Of a stretch of DNA of 64,000 nucleotides, positions 41,580-51,576 are shown piece by piece (position 1 is the first letter of the stretch; the number at the start of each line of letters is the position of its first letter). The stretch lies in NCBI GenBank assembly GCA_037693485.1, contig CM075352.1:63304001-63368000 (forward strand), written 5' to 3'. Position numbers and translations under genes: made by a program. This DNA comes from Kitagawia praeruptora. Lineage: Eukaryota; Streptophyta; Magnoliopsida; Apiales; Apiaceae. Under the pieces are notes generated by a model, which worked only from the letters and a program-made list of their open reading frames with translations, was not told the DNA's origin and searched no databases.

Positions 41580-42158
41580 TTACAACCAAAATTATCTATT
41601 CAGGTTCGATGGATCAACTTTCACAAAAACTCCAACATAATTAGCAATACTCTGAAATATGGATTTCGAAACGAAACCTTTAGGGATATCATACACCTGT
41701 ATCCATATTTTAACCTCATTCAACGCTATTTCTTTTGGATTATCTTCCCCTTTTATCTGTTTGTAGACCAACATCCCCTGTTCAAACGACCATGGTCCAC
41801 CTTCAATTACCCTCTACACATCAATGGGATGGTAAAAAACAAAGGAATAATGAATATCTCCTATATCATGAATTTCCACTTCCTCTTTTGGGCGCCACAA
41901 TGATGCTAAGACATTTTGCATTGCACTGAAGTTTATGTTTTTCTCCATAAGGAATCTACCAATTAGCACGAACGACTCTTTACTTTGTTTAACCTCAGCA
42001 TTACCTACTACCACTCCTCCTTCCTCTTCGTCTTCAATCATTAGTTTTGCATATAAATCATCTAATGCGGATCTGGAATATTCCATGACTATAATTGAAA
42101 TATTTACCAAAGAAAACTTGTTACGTGAACAAGACAATAGTCTCAAAAAGAGAGACAT
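41580..42158 (-). pseudogene. LINE ORF1 fragment (DUF4283-like)
   Basis: Read on the minus strand, SALDDLYAKLMIEDEEEGG, then ESFVLIGRFLMEKNINF and LASLWRPKEEVEI, then GGPWSFEQGMLVYKQ and KIWIQVYDIPKGF. This is the DUF4283 domain at the N-terminus of plant LINE ORF1. One in-frame TAG at about 41814 interrupts it. It is a partial relic. Confidence 0.8.
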
Positions 42159-42379
42159 AAAATATTCTTGATTTTCCCATGTTCTTGTTGGTGTCCACTT
42201 TAGTATGAAACAGGATGGTGCTTGGTTATTAATTCGTTTTATTTTATTTTAAATTCTATCTCGTGTTTTATTTTATGATTGACGAATTTTCCTTTTAATG
42301 TACTCGCATGCTTCAATTAATTAGTGCCATCTTATTCAACTTTTTAGGTTAATTGTTTCGAATTGTTTTTTAAATTTTT

Positions 42380-42990
42380 TTTTGTTAGTTAGTTCAATTA
42401 AACTCATCTCAAAAATTAAATTGTCTAATTTGCCTAAATTAAAAATTAAGGTCGCATGGAAAAATATATAGTCTCTGTGGATCGAATCTTAAATATTAAA
42501 ATAATGATCGTACACTTGCGATATTAAAATGTTTATTTTCCTGCACATCATCAATCAAAGATCAGGGAATCCAAGGGCATCCTTGACCAAGAAGTCCAAG
42601 AAAACCAAGAAGTCCAAGAAAACCAAGAAGGTCCGACGACTAACTTTGAAACCTTGGTATCTTTAAGCAAGCATTGAGTGCCGTCCTCATCAAGGTTGGG
42701 AACAAGGTTCAATAACGTATCCACCATGTAAGTAAAGTATTGTATGAAATTGAATTACTCAGCCATCGAGAAATTTGCTTTGGCATTGGTAATGGCATCA
42801 AGGAAGCTACGACTATACTTCCATGTGCATAAAATTGAAGTCCTGACGGACCAACCATAAAGAAACGTATTGTATAGGCCGAAAGCCAATGGATTAATTA
42901 TGATTGATTAACGGATTTGGATTCCTAGGTTTTCTATGTATTTGATAATATTTGCTAATTAGGTTAATTAAATCTCATCTCAAATCCATT
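42380..42990 (+). mobile_element. Ty3/gypsy relic: RNase H fragment with flanking LTR-like pieces
   Basis: At about 42725-42885 the reading YSAIEKFALALVMASRKLRL followed by HKIEVLTDQP, with frameshifts and stops, matches the RNase H end of Ty3/gypsy pol. On each side (about 42400-42530 and 42945-43090) is a similar stretch with CATCTCAAA, GTCTNTGTGGATC and a GNNCACTTGCG-like or GTGCGCTTGC end, as in gypsy LTR ends. It is probably a deletion relic. A short repeat AAGTCCAAGAAAACCAAG is tandem at 42590-42630. Confidence 0.55.
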
Positions 42991-43092
42991 TGTCTAGTTC
43001 GCCTGATTTAATCATTAGGGTTTTGAAAATTCATAGTCTTTGTGGATCAATCTGTATTTGTTACAACTAAACATTGTGCGCTTGCAGTTATT

Positions 43093-43287
43093 TTACACAT
43101 CAATGACCTTCCCTTCAATTGTAGCTTCAAGGACAACCTTTATTGGGACGAACGGACCATCATGGATCCTGTCAAGGTAGTTAGGATCTGTGGCTTCGAG
43201 ATGATGAAGCATCTTAACCTCCCATTGAGTATATTCATTTCTCTTAAGCATGAGAATCTTCATGTTGCCATCCTTGTAACCAGACAT
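43093..43287 (-). pseudogene. gag: Truncated copia gag start (family A related)
   Basis: MSGYKDGNMKILMLKRNEYT and then HHLEATDPNYLDRIHDGPF match the gag N-terminus of elements 1 and 2. It stops after 64 codons where unrelated sequence begins. Confidence 0.85.
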
Positions 43288-43325
43288 GATTCTGATCGTT
43301 ATGATTTGAATTAAATCAAACCTGC

Positions 43326-43690
43326 TCTGATAACACCTGTTAATCTAGAAGTACTTGTAGAAACGGGGGGTTTGAATACAAGTACTAATACGTCTGACTA
43401 TTTTTGCGTGTTTCTTGTTTATATGATACTAAAATATAACTACGGAAAATAAGAACACAAAACAAAGATTCAACAATGATTTATATTTTGATCAATCAAA
43501 GTTACAAACTCTACTAAAGGTGTACAATACCTTTAGCAGCTGCTCACTGTAAAATATATTACAATAACTATAAATCTCTCTTATGATAAACCCTAATACA
43601 AAGTATAAGGCTTCGATTCTAACTCCACACATTACAATTTGTAATGAACGCAGTCGAGAGTAGTTATACAAATTCAATCAACAAAATAGC
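43326..43690 (-). repeat. Diverged copia LTR remnant (family A relative)
   Basis: On the minus strand the LTR end, with a primer-site relic (GCTCTGATAACACC on the plus strand at 43324-43337), is followed by the C-loop hairpin (43350-43386) and by TAAAGGTGTACAATACCTTTA, the second conserved hairpin. Most other sequence has diverged from the element 1 LTR. The far end of the LTR is not clear. Confidence 0.7.
43350..43386 (-). promoter_or_regulatory. C-loop hairpin in the LTR remnant
   Basis: AGTACTTGTA (43350-43359) pairs with TACAAGTACT (43377-43386) over 10 bp around a loop with a G tract on the plus strand (C on the element strand). The stem differs from element 1 by paired changes. Confidence 0.65.
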
Positions 43691-43772
43691 ATACTAGTCA
43701 ATTACATGAAATGTGAAATTGTATCCCTTCTATACTAGTCAATTACATGAAATGTGAAATTGTATCCCTTCT
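43691..43772. repeat. 41-bp tandem duplication
   Basis: Two copies of a 41-base unit that begins ATACTAGTCAATTACATG (43691-43731 and 43732-43772), identical by eye. Confidence 0.9.
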
Positions 43773-44562
43773 ATTTAGCTAACAATTTCGTTTCCAACTT
43801 ATCTTCGATTGGTGTCATATCTTCTGTTATTTCTGTAATTGATTTGCCTTTATCTCCAGGATTTTCCATTTTGAAACACTGATTCTTTCCAATTCTGTAA
43901 CTCTGCTTTCTAGACTCTTGTAAACAACCGACTCTGGTAAGTCTTGTAAACTCGGACAAATGTGCATTTGTAATAGACTCTGATACATAAACTTTTATAC
44001 ACAAAATATTTTAGTTTACATCATCACTTTATTCATAATAGTTATTTACATACTCCGTAGGCTGCAGGTTAAACAACCTATTTATAATGTCATTGTTGAT
44101 GCAATCTCCAAACATGTTCTCCTCACCTTTACAGATTGTGCTCTTTTTCACTGCCGCAGATCATATATTTAATTAATTTTTTTGTGATCTATATTAAAAT
44201 TCTATATGCTTTTTTTGGAAGAACAAATGACTTAATTCAAAATTATACTTAATTTTCATTTAAGTAATTTATTCAATTTTAACAATATTTAATTGTTCAT
44301 TTTTATTAAGACAATTTTTTAATTGAAATCGAATCGACTATAATCGAATCAAGATTTTTAAAATCGAAATCGAGCCATCAATTTTGATTGCTATATTGTT
44401 TTTCAATTTTAAAAATTAAGTATAGACGTATAGTTGGTTTTGATACGATTCGTGCACTTCCATCCTTTGTTGGATGGACTTGAACTGGTCTCACACATGG
44501 ACTTCCACGTAAACTATAGGGGTGGCACCAAGGACTCAAAACCATATACTAGGAGTAAGCCA
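43773..44562. other. Unassigned AT-rich stretch
   Basis: A 77-codon minus-strand open frame (43771-44004) has no recognisable domain. The rest is AT-rich, with nothing else recognised. Confidence 0.4.
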
Positions 44563-45538
44563 TTTTTTTAAGGTAAATTCTTAATGGTACCCTCTTAAAA
44601 TTGGCTTTTCTAAATGGTACACAAAATAGTTTTGGTTTCTGAATGGTACCATTATACTATTATGTCATTCTCTAGTACCCTTACCGTTAAATTTCGTTAG
44701 TAAAACGTTATATTTTGGGTACCATTTTTAAAAGGTAATTCTAGGAGGGTACCATTGATGATTTCTCTTAAATATATTATTCTGATTTTTTTATCCTATT
44801 ATTCTAAATTTTGCCTCTTCGTATTAATGTGATGATCGAAGATGAATAGAGTAATGAGAAGATGGAAGATAAATAGAATAATGAGAAGATGCTTTCGGAT
44901 TGAAACAAATGAGATTCTTTGTTGTTTAGTTAAAGATGATACTCGAATCCCCAATTTCACTCAATCAAATTTCCCTCATTTTAATCTAACCCGGCTTTAA
45001 GAATTTAAGAACTGATATTTAGTCTAATACGTATACTCGCTCTGTCACTCTAATTTCTTTACATGTTTTAAGCATTGCTTGGCACGCATTTTAAGGTGTA
45101 TATAAAGTATAGTTCCATAACTTATTTTTTAATTTTTTTTTGAATAAAAGTTTAAACATTAAATTTTTATTCAGAAGAAAAAAAATATAAAAAAATTATG
45201 GAACTATATTTTTTAAGAGCATTAAAATGTGTGACACGCCCCCGTCCCCCAATGTAAACAATTGACGGGGGCGGAGGGAGTATATGTCTAAATTTTTAGA
45301 ATAATAGGATAAAAAATCAGAATAATATTTTTAAGAGAAATTATCAATGGTACCCTCCTAGAATTGACTTTTACAAATGGTACCCAAAATATAACGTTTG
45401 AGTAACGGAGGTTAACGGTAGGGGTACTACAGAGAATGACATAATAGTATAATGGTACCATTCGGAAGCCAAAACTATTTTGTGTACCATTCAGAAAAGC
45501 CAATTCTAAGAGGGTATCTTTAAGAATTTCCCTTTTTT
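44563..45538. repeat. Fold-back element with ~250-bp inverted arms
   Basis: The left arm (44563-44811) and right arm (45291-45538) are imperfect reverse complements. Shared words include AATGGTACC, ACCATTATACTATTATG and TTCTGAATGGTACC, read in opposite orientation. The loop of about 480 bp contains a Stowaway MITE (45036-45280). It is probably a non-autonomous DNA transposon with long inverted ends. Confidence 0.75.
45036..45280. mobile_element. Stowaway-type MITE (245 bp)
   Basis: Its ends CTCGCTCTGTC... and ...GGCGGAGGGAG resemble the Stowaway terminus CTCCCTCCGT and its complement, flanked by TA on both sides. It has an inner inverted repeat (ATAGTTCCATAACTTATTTTT against its complement). 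A relative lies at 54982. Confidence 0.65.
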
Positions 45539-45921
45539 TATTATCGTTCAATTCAGAATGATCTATTTAATTAATTATGCCCGTGGACTGGATCTATATA
45601 TTTACTTTTATAAATAATATAAATAAATTGTTTTTAACAAGTTATTACATTGGTTAATGTGTCAAACTCCAACAATACTCTTCACATTAACTCTTGATTA
45701 AAAATTTATTCACAAATTAATCCCACCATAATCAAAAGTTGTATAAGAATTGGTGAACATGAATATTTTATTATTCAAATATAAATTAAAAAACTATTAA
45801 TATTTTTAAAAGGTACTAAAAATTTGTTGGAACAACATTTTTATTCTTTTTATTCATTTTTTGAATTAAAAGATAGAATAAAAATTCTCTTGGAGATTCT
45901 GTAAGATCATATTTAACTACC
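45539..45921. other. AT-rich intergenic stretch
   Basis: No gene or clear repeat seen. Confidence 0.5.
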
Positions 45922-46755
45922 TTTTTTTTTGAACAAAACTGGAAATATCATTAATCAAAATCATGAGAGATTACATCGATAAGAAAAGGAGGGATCGAAA
46001 TCCACTCTCTACGATCAGACATAGAAATAGCCTCTCTAGCAATCCTATGAGCTGCCATATTCGCTGACCGCTTAACAAATTGAACCTTAGAGGACCTCAA
46101 GTCCTTAAAACTATTAAGACAATCACTTATGATATCACCAAAGTATGTGTGATTTCTACCCTTCTGTCTAAAAGCTTGAACCACTAGCAGGGAGTCAAGT
46201 TGAAAAACCACATTCGCCATATTCTTCCCTTTCACCCACGACAAAGCCTCACGAAATGCCATAGCCTCAGCAATCTTGGGATCAAGATCCCCCGGAAAAA
46301 AGCCTCCATACCCCGCTACAAACCTTTCATCATCATCTCGTAACAAACAACCAACAGAACTCTTTTTTCTTTCAACAGAAATTGCAGCGTCCACATTGCA
46401 AGAGAAACAGCCTTGCTGTGGCCTTTGCCATTTGATAATCCCCTCCCCTTGTTCCGATTCGACCCGTTATGCTTTACCTGAGCCTTCTGCCACTGCCCCA
46501 TAATTTCATGCGCTGATTGGCACACCAGCTGAGGAGTTTGATACTTGCCCCTCCACAACACTGCATTTCTATGATTCCACAAACTCCAAGCAATCATACA
46601 GAGAAACTCAATCTCCTTATTTATATCAGTCTCAAGAACTACAGCTAACAACTGAGGGATTGACTGACCATCAACCAAATGAAAATTCAATCCTGATTCC
46701 TCCCAGCATCTCTGCGCAAACGGACAACTCCAAATACTCCCAATTTGAAACAGTT
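45922..46755 (-). mobile_element. 5'-truncated LINE (ORF2 end with RNase H)
   Basis: On the minus strand a zinc-finger tail (IGSIWSCPFAQRCWEES, AWSLWNHRNAVLWRGK) is followed, after a frameshift, by an RNase H domain with MDAAISVERKKSSVGCLLRD, AEAMAFREAL, VFQLDSLLVVQA and RSANMAAHRIAREA, which gives D, E, D and H/A-type positions. It ends near 45951, and the tail GTTCAAAAAAAAA lies at 45922-45935. This is a typical 5'-truncated plant L1 insertion, unrelated to the main LINE in sequence detail. Confidence 0.8.
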
Positions 46756-47503
46756 ATGCGCTGTTATGCTTGGAAGACATTATTTGATACTCCCGAATAA
46801 ATAATTTCATGTTAAAAAAGAAACCGATGGACTCGTCACTAGGTTCAGCACAAAAACCTTCATTATAAATGTTTAAGCCTTAAGTGTGCCTTGAAAACCG
46901 GAATGGCTACAAGAACAAAATATTTCATGATCATATCCCCGGTACAATAGGAAAGTATAGGATAAAATAATAGGGTTAGGCTCATTGGCGTATGAATAAA
47001 ATCTTGGAAAGATCTTGAAGATTAAACTTACATACATAAAAAAGTACCTGCTCTCTTGTCTCCAACCTGCAGAGCCACCTAGTGAAAGAAAGAGACAGCT
47101 TATGAGTAGTGCTAGGTGTACAGAAAATATGCACAGAAAAATTTACATAATGAGTTGGATTCCACTAATTGATGTTTTTATTGGTTGATATTGATGTAAA
47201 TGCAAAGGGTCCATTGAATTATAACCAATCACATTGAGACACCTATCATTTTGTGAAAATTTTTGTGAAATTTTATGTAACTCTAACATTTTCCACAGCT
47301 TATTTACTTGCATTTTAAATTTTTAACCAAGGAAGCTGACGGGCGCTGCTTCCTATAAAGTAGGTGCGCACCTAAAATTGATTAGCGAATTAGAGTATAA
47401 TTTATATCCCCTCCGTCCCATTAGAAAAGGAATACAATGGGACAAAAAAAGACATGTATTTTGGGATGTAGGGTATAATATCCTTTACTATAAACTTCAT
47501 GTA
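46756..47503. other. Intergenic stretch
   Basis: No gene is seen. Around 47109-47290 the sequence GTGCTAGGTGTACAGAAAAT and its surroundings look like a small MITE, but its ends are not clear. CCCCTCCGTCCCATT at 47408 could be a Stowaway end. Confidence 0.4.
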
Positions 47504-47627
47504 GCCGACCGACATCGATCATCAAGTCGGGATTTTGGTTCGGCTGACCGGGACATGGCCGACCAGCTCACCGTGGATGTCTCGGCCGACCGACATCGAT
47601 CATCGAGTCGGGATTTTGGTTCGGTTG
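47504..47627. repeat. 81-bp period direct repeat, GC-richer
   Basis: A 43-base unit starting GCCGACCGACATCGATCATC is repeated at 47504-47546 and 47585-47627 with two base changes. It is much more GC-rich than its neighbours. Confidence 0.8.
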
Positions 47628-48017
47628 GTATTCTATTGAAATGTTTAAAATTGCTAAATATATTATTTTTGTTTTCGTTTATTAAATGTCAAAATTATTA
47701 ACTTATTCTGTAGTAAATTTAAATTTATCATTTGTGAAATATAGTGCATGTGTATAAAATATGTTTGCAATGTTTATCCAATCATGTACAAGTGAACATC
47801 GGTCTTAATTATATCTATTTTTTTTCTAAATTATTCTTGAAAAACTTAATTTTAAGAAGATATTATAACTTTTCTTTCAGTGATTGAAGGTACTCGACCT
47901 CAAGTACATTCTTTTTGAAAGTAAACATAATTCAAAAACATCATTAATAAAGTCAACATAGGTTTCTCACAAAATGAAAATAAACTAAAAATAAAAACCT
48001 AAATAGATTAGACATTA
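47628..48017. other. AT-rich intergenic stretch
   Basis: No gene or repeat recognised. Confidence 0.5.
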
Positions 48018-48897
48018 GAGGCATATTTGTTTCATAGGATTAAGTAGATTAAGTAGGAGATAGAATTATAATCCATCAAAAATTTTAATCTCATATTTGT
48101 TTGAAAAAATTTACATGGGATTAAATTGAGGATTACAATCCCATATTTGTTTGGGGTGGAATAAGGCATAGGATTATAATTCTCTCTAATACTTGATTGG
48201 AACAGGTATTATTTAATCTCATACCACAAATCATTTTTTTTAAAAAAGATTATAGTCCTTTCATTATAATCCCTTCTAGAACAAACATAGGATTAGAAAT
48301 TTAGTCCAATCCATAGGTTATTTCTCAAAAACAAACATGTCATAGGATAATTTAATTAGGATTAATTTATTTTTTAAAGAATTATAGTCCAATCCTAGAC
48401 ATAACACTTCAAAACAAACCTGCAATAAGATAATTTAAACGATTATAAATTTAAGAATTATGAATGAGTAGTAGGATTATTATGAAAGAATGACATAAAT
48501 ACCCCATTTTTTAATAAAACTGACGAAAATAACACAAATCATGGATGATGGCCATAAATACCCCTCTATTACGCATTTGGGAAAGGAGTAATAGATTTTA
48601 TACATATTACACATTTGGAAGAGGGGTAATAGACTTGTCAGGGAAGCCTATTACGCATTTGGAAAATCGGTAACCCCTATTACCCATTCTCCAAATGCGT
48701 AATAGATAAAAAATTTATACTAGTTACCCCCCAATATCAAATGCGTAACCCTATTACTCTCATATGAAATGCGTAATAGACGGGTATTTATGGCCATCAT
48801 CAGTGGTTTGGGGTATTCTTGTTATGTGATATAGTTTTTTGGGGTATTCTTGGCCAAAGCTCGATTATTATTTATAATCCGTCAAAACAAACGTGGC
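48018..48897. mobile_element. MITE-like element with a second fold-back element inside
   Basis: The ends AGGCATATTTGTTTCATA and CAAAACAAACGTGGCCT resemble the inverted ends of PIF/Harbinger-type MITEs. Repeats of the GGATTATAATCC type are inside. From 48489 to about 48862 lies another inverted structure with the array described separately. The TSD is unclear. Confidence 0.45.
48550..48795. repeat. Fold-back array of TATTACGCATTTGG units
   Basis: Three forward copies (48567, variant 48605, 48649) are followed by three reverse copies (from 48691 to about 48778). The whole is bounded by a perfect 14-bp inverted repeat, GGCCATAAATACCC at 48550 and its complement at 48782-48795. Confidence 0.8.
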
Positions 48898-50029
48898 CTA
48901 GAGGTAATACTTTGATCTCTTAATCAACAACTAGCATAAAAGCCCGTGCAAGGCACGGGCCGGTAGCTTAAATATATTTATAAATTAAATTATGTTAATG
49001 TCGTTAGTTAAGTATGTGCAAGTTTATAATTTGAAATTTGATACGAGTAGTATTGATAGCAATCATAACATTTTTTTTAATTTGTTGTGGATCATAGAAT
49101 ATGATTGGAGTATTCGGTGGGTGCTTTCTACTTAAGATGACTTTTCAGAACACTTACAATTCTAACCATTGGTTCTTCGAAAATGGTGCATCCCTTTAGC
49201 AAATTTATAACCATTTTTAAGGTAAAATCTAAATATCCTTCAAACTATTCCATTCCGAAAGTGTAAGTTCTGGTCTTGATTTTAATAACAATCCTTTGAA
49301 ACTCTGCTCAGGCCTTGTTCTTTAAGTTCTTAAAGCTCTTTTTCTAACTTTTCCCTCTCTTTTCTTCTAATCTCTTGATATTTAAGAATTCATTGTCTTT
49401 GTTTCTTTTTCGACATCTATTTATCTTTCAAGATATCAAAAAATTCAATTATGAATAATTGACTTAACAGATCTACCTTGCGTAACAAACTTATCATTCT
49501 TTTGACCTATGCGCTTGAGAATTGATGAATTATGTCTCGATAGATATTTTTCGTGCTTCCAACATCATGAGCTAAAATTGTTCATGTCTCATTTCCCTAT
49601 ACTTTGACATTGAATTCATTATTATACTTTGTCAAATGTTATATACAATTTATTCCAATATATTATTGTAAAATATCCTTATAATTCAACAATTTTTTCA
49701 TGCAAGTATTTAGCCAATAATTGATAACTCATAATTCCATCTTATAAATAAACCACATATTCTATGTAATTATTTATAAATAATTGTTATGTTATCCAAG
49801 CTTATTTGTATATTATATATTTTGGATAATTTTCTTACTATTCATACTTTTGTTAATATGTACTATTCATATATATTAGTTGTTTCTAGTTTCACTAATA
49901 ATAGTTAATATAGTTTAATTCATATAAAAATGTCATACCAAAATTAGTTACAAACAATTATGCGCTCCATTTACGATATTGTTAACAAAAGTAAATAATT
50001 TATCACAAAAGAATAATTATAGGCCTACA

Positions 50030-50492
50030 TCTATACTATACTATTAAACCGAAACATTAAAAGTTTCGTAGCCGGTCGGTACTCTGGTCAGGCTTGATTA
50101 ACATATTCTTAAGTAAAAAAATTAATAAATACTTGGATCGGACTTAATTAACATATTCTTAAACCCAAAATAAATCTATACAATACTTGATAGAATATAA
50201 AAAGTTTGATAATTGGACTTATTAGGCCTAAGTTAGAATCCTATTTTAACCAGACTAATATAATTATACTAAAAATCCATTCTAACTAAACATCTTGGAC
50301 ATATTGGGGCTAAAATTAAAATTCTATTTGAACATGACTAATTATTTTAATCACAACATATATAACTATTTTATTTAATTAAAACACAAATACAAATCTA
50401 AATCTAGTATAATTAAAATAAAATATTACAACACAAGTAGTATGATAACCAATATTAAAAATCACCCGTGCAATGCACGCGTTCTAAGCTAG
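50030..50492 (+). mobile_element. Non-autonomous Helitron (463 bp)
   Basis: It starts TCTATACTATACTATTAAAC after A and ends with a short hairpin (CGTGC, AAT, GCACG at 50467-50479), then GTTCTAAG and CTAG (50489-50492) before T. These are the TC...CTRR and A/T features of plant Helitrons. It has no coding capacity. Confidence 0.75.
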
Positions 50493-50802
50493 TATGATTA
50501 TAAAGAGAATCAATGCACACAAGTTATCATGCAAATAATATGTGAAGCTTAATTGAAACACTTGTTTTATCTTAAATAAATTGTAAAATAAAATATTGAA
50601 TAAAATATAAATAAATAAATATTTATGTATGTAGTTGATGAATTTTAGTATTAACTCAAATGATCACATAGCTCAATCGGCTAGAAATTTAGTGAAACAA
50701 TTTAGTGAAACACTTGATCCATCTTAAATAAATAGTGAAATAGAACATAAAGAAAAAAAACATTTATGTATGTAATTAATGAATTTTATTTTTATGTTAA
50801 AT

Positions 50803-50872
50803 GCTCATGTAGCTCAAGTGGTTGGAGGGATGAATTGACCTATGTGAGGTCTTGGGTTCAAATCCTTGTACT
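50803..50872 (+). other. tRNA-like segment (possible SINE head)
   Basis: GTAGCTCAAGTGGTTGG (near 50809) resembles a Pol III A box and GGTTCAAATCC (50855-50865) a B box, 45 bases apart. A related but shorter copy lies near 50668, within a direct duplication of about 150 bp (50545-50690 and 50697-50820). No acceptor stem pairing is seen, so it is not a functional tRNA. Confidence 0.5.
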
Positions 50873-50917
50873 AGGTTTGGAAGTAGGACGTGTTCTCCTA
50901 TTATATATATAGAGAGA

Positions 50918-51180
50918 TGCGTGTACTACACCTACAAAATGAGAATCTGCCTATATCACATAAAATACCCGAATACCCGAATTCGACCCGGAAATTTAAT
51001 ATATATAATAAATTATATAAATTTATCATATAATTATATATATATGTGAAATATTTTCATATTATTCAAATAATTTAATTTTATGTCATATAATAAATTA
51101 CTAATACATATTTTAATATTATATATATATAAATTAATTAATATAAATAAAACTAATTATTTTTAATTATTTTCGGGTCA
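50918..51180. other. AT-rich stretch
   Basis: Mostly AT dinucleotide-rich. No gene seen. Confidence 0.5.
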
Positions 51181-51345
51181 AAATGGGTCATTTTCGGGTT
51201 GATTGGTACTAACAGGTCGGGTTCGGGTTGAACATTTTAAACCCATTTCGGGTTCGGGTCGGGTTCGGGTCAACCCAAAAATAGGACCGGGTACAGCGAA
51301 CCCGACCCGAACCCGACCCATTACCCGAAATTGACACCCCTAATC
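51181..51345. repeat. GGGTTCGGGTCG-type repeat, DNA transposon end
   Basis: Runs of GGGTCGGGTTCGGGT are followed by the complementary CGACCCGAACCCGACC, then AATTGACACCCCTA. The last word resembles the complement of the hAT-type terminus TAGGGGTGTCAA. A matching left end was not found. Confidence 0.5.
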
Positions 51346-51576
51346 ACATTCGTTAAGAATTGAAAATCTGAGTCTCACGCGGCTCACTGGCCCTGTGTGT
51401 AGGGTGAGATCTTTTCGCAAAACTCCATGAAATTATTTATTCAAACAACATTACGATAATTTGATTCTGCTAGAAGAAAATTAGCCACATGAACTTTGGG
51501 TAATGAAATTTAAAAGAACAGCATGCTTCCAACATCTGCAGGTAAAGGAAAATTTGACCTATAAAATTAAACTTAG
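51346..51576. other. P450 3' flank
   Basis: Non-coding, AT-rich, probably holding the 3' untranslated region of the P450 gene on the minus strand. Confidence 0.5.

Larger units (their letters stand above)
48931..50917 (-). mobile_element. Non-autonomous Helitron (minus), interrupted by a second Helitron
   Basis: The 3' end on the minus strand has an 8-bp stem hairpin (GCCCGTGC, loop AAG, GCACGGGC at 48942-48960), seven bases, then CTAG (48931-48934) and T. A likely 5' end is TCTCTCTATATATATAATAG on the minus strand, ending at 50917. It has no Rep/Hel ORF. The inner 50030-50492 is a plus-strand Helitron. The 3' end is well supported; the 5' end is a guess. Confidence 0.5.

Noticed and set aside
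43771..44004. 77-codon minus-strand open frame
   Set aside because: No domain, no neighbours that support it, and no relative known to me.
44515..44535. hAT end (TAGGGGTGGCA)
   Set aside because: Only one end-like word, with no partner or target duplication nearby.
50803..50872. Functional tRNA gene
   Set aside because: It has A and B box matches but no acceptor stem pairing, and it lies in a repeat.
51181..51345. Telomere-like GGGTTCGGGT repeats
   Set aside because: The plant telomere unit is TTTAGGG. These words resemble a dispersed DNA transposon end instead.
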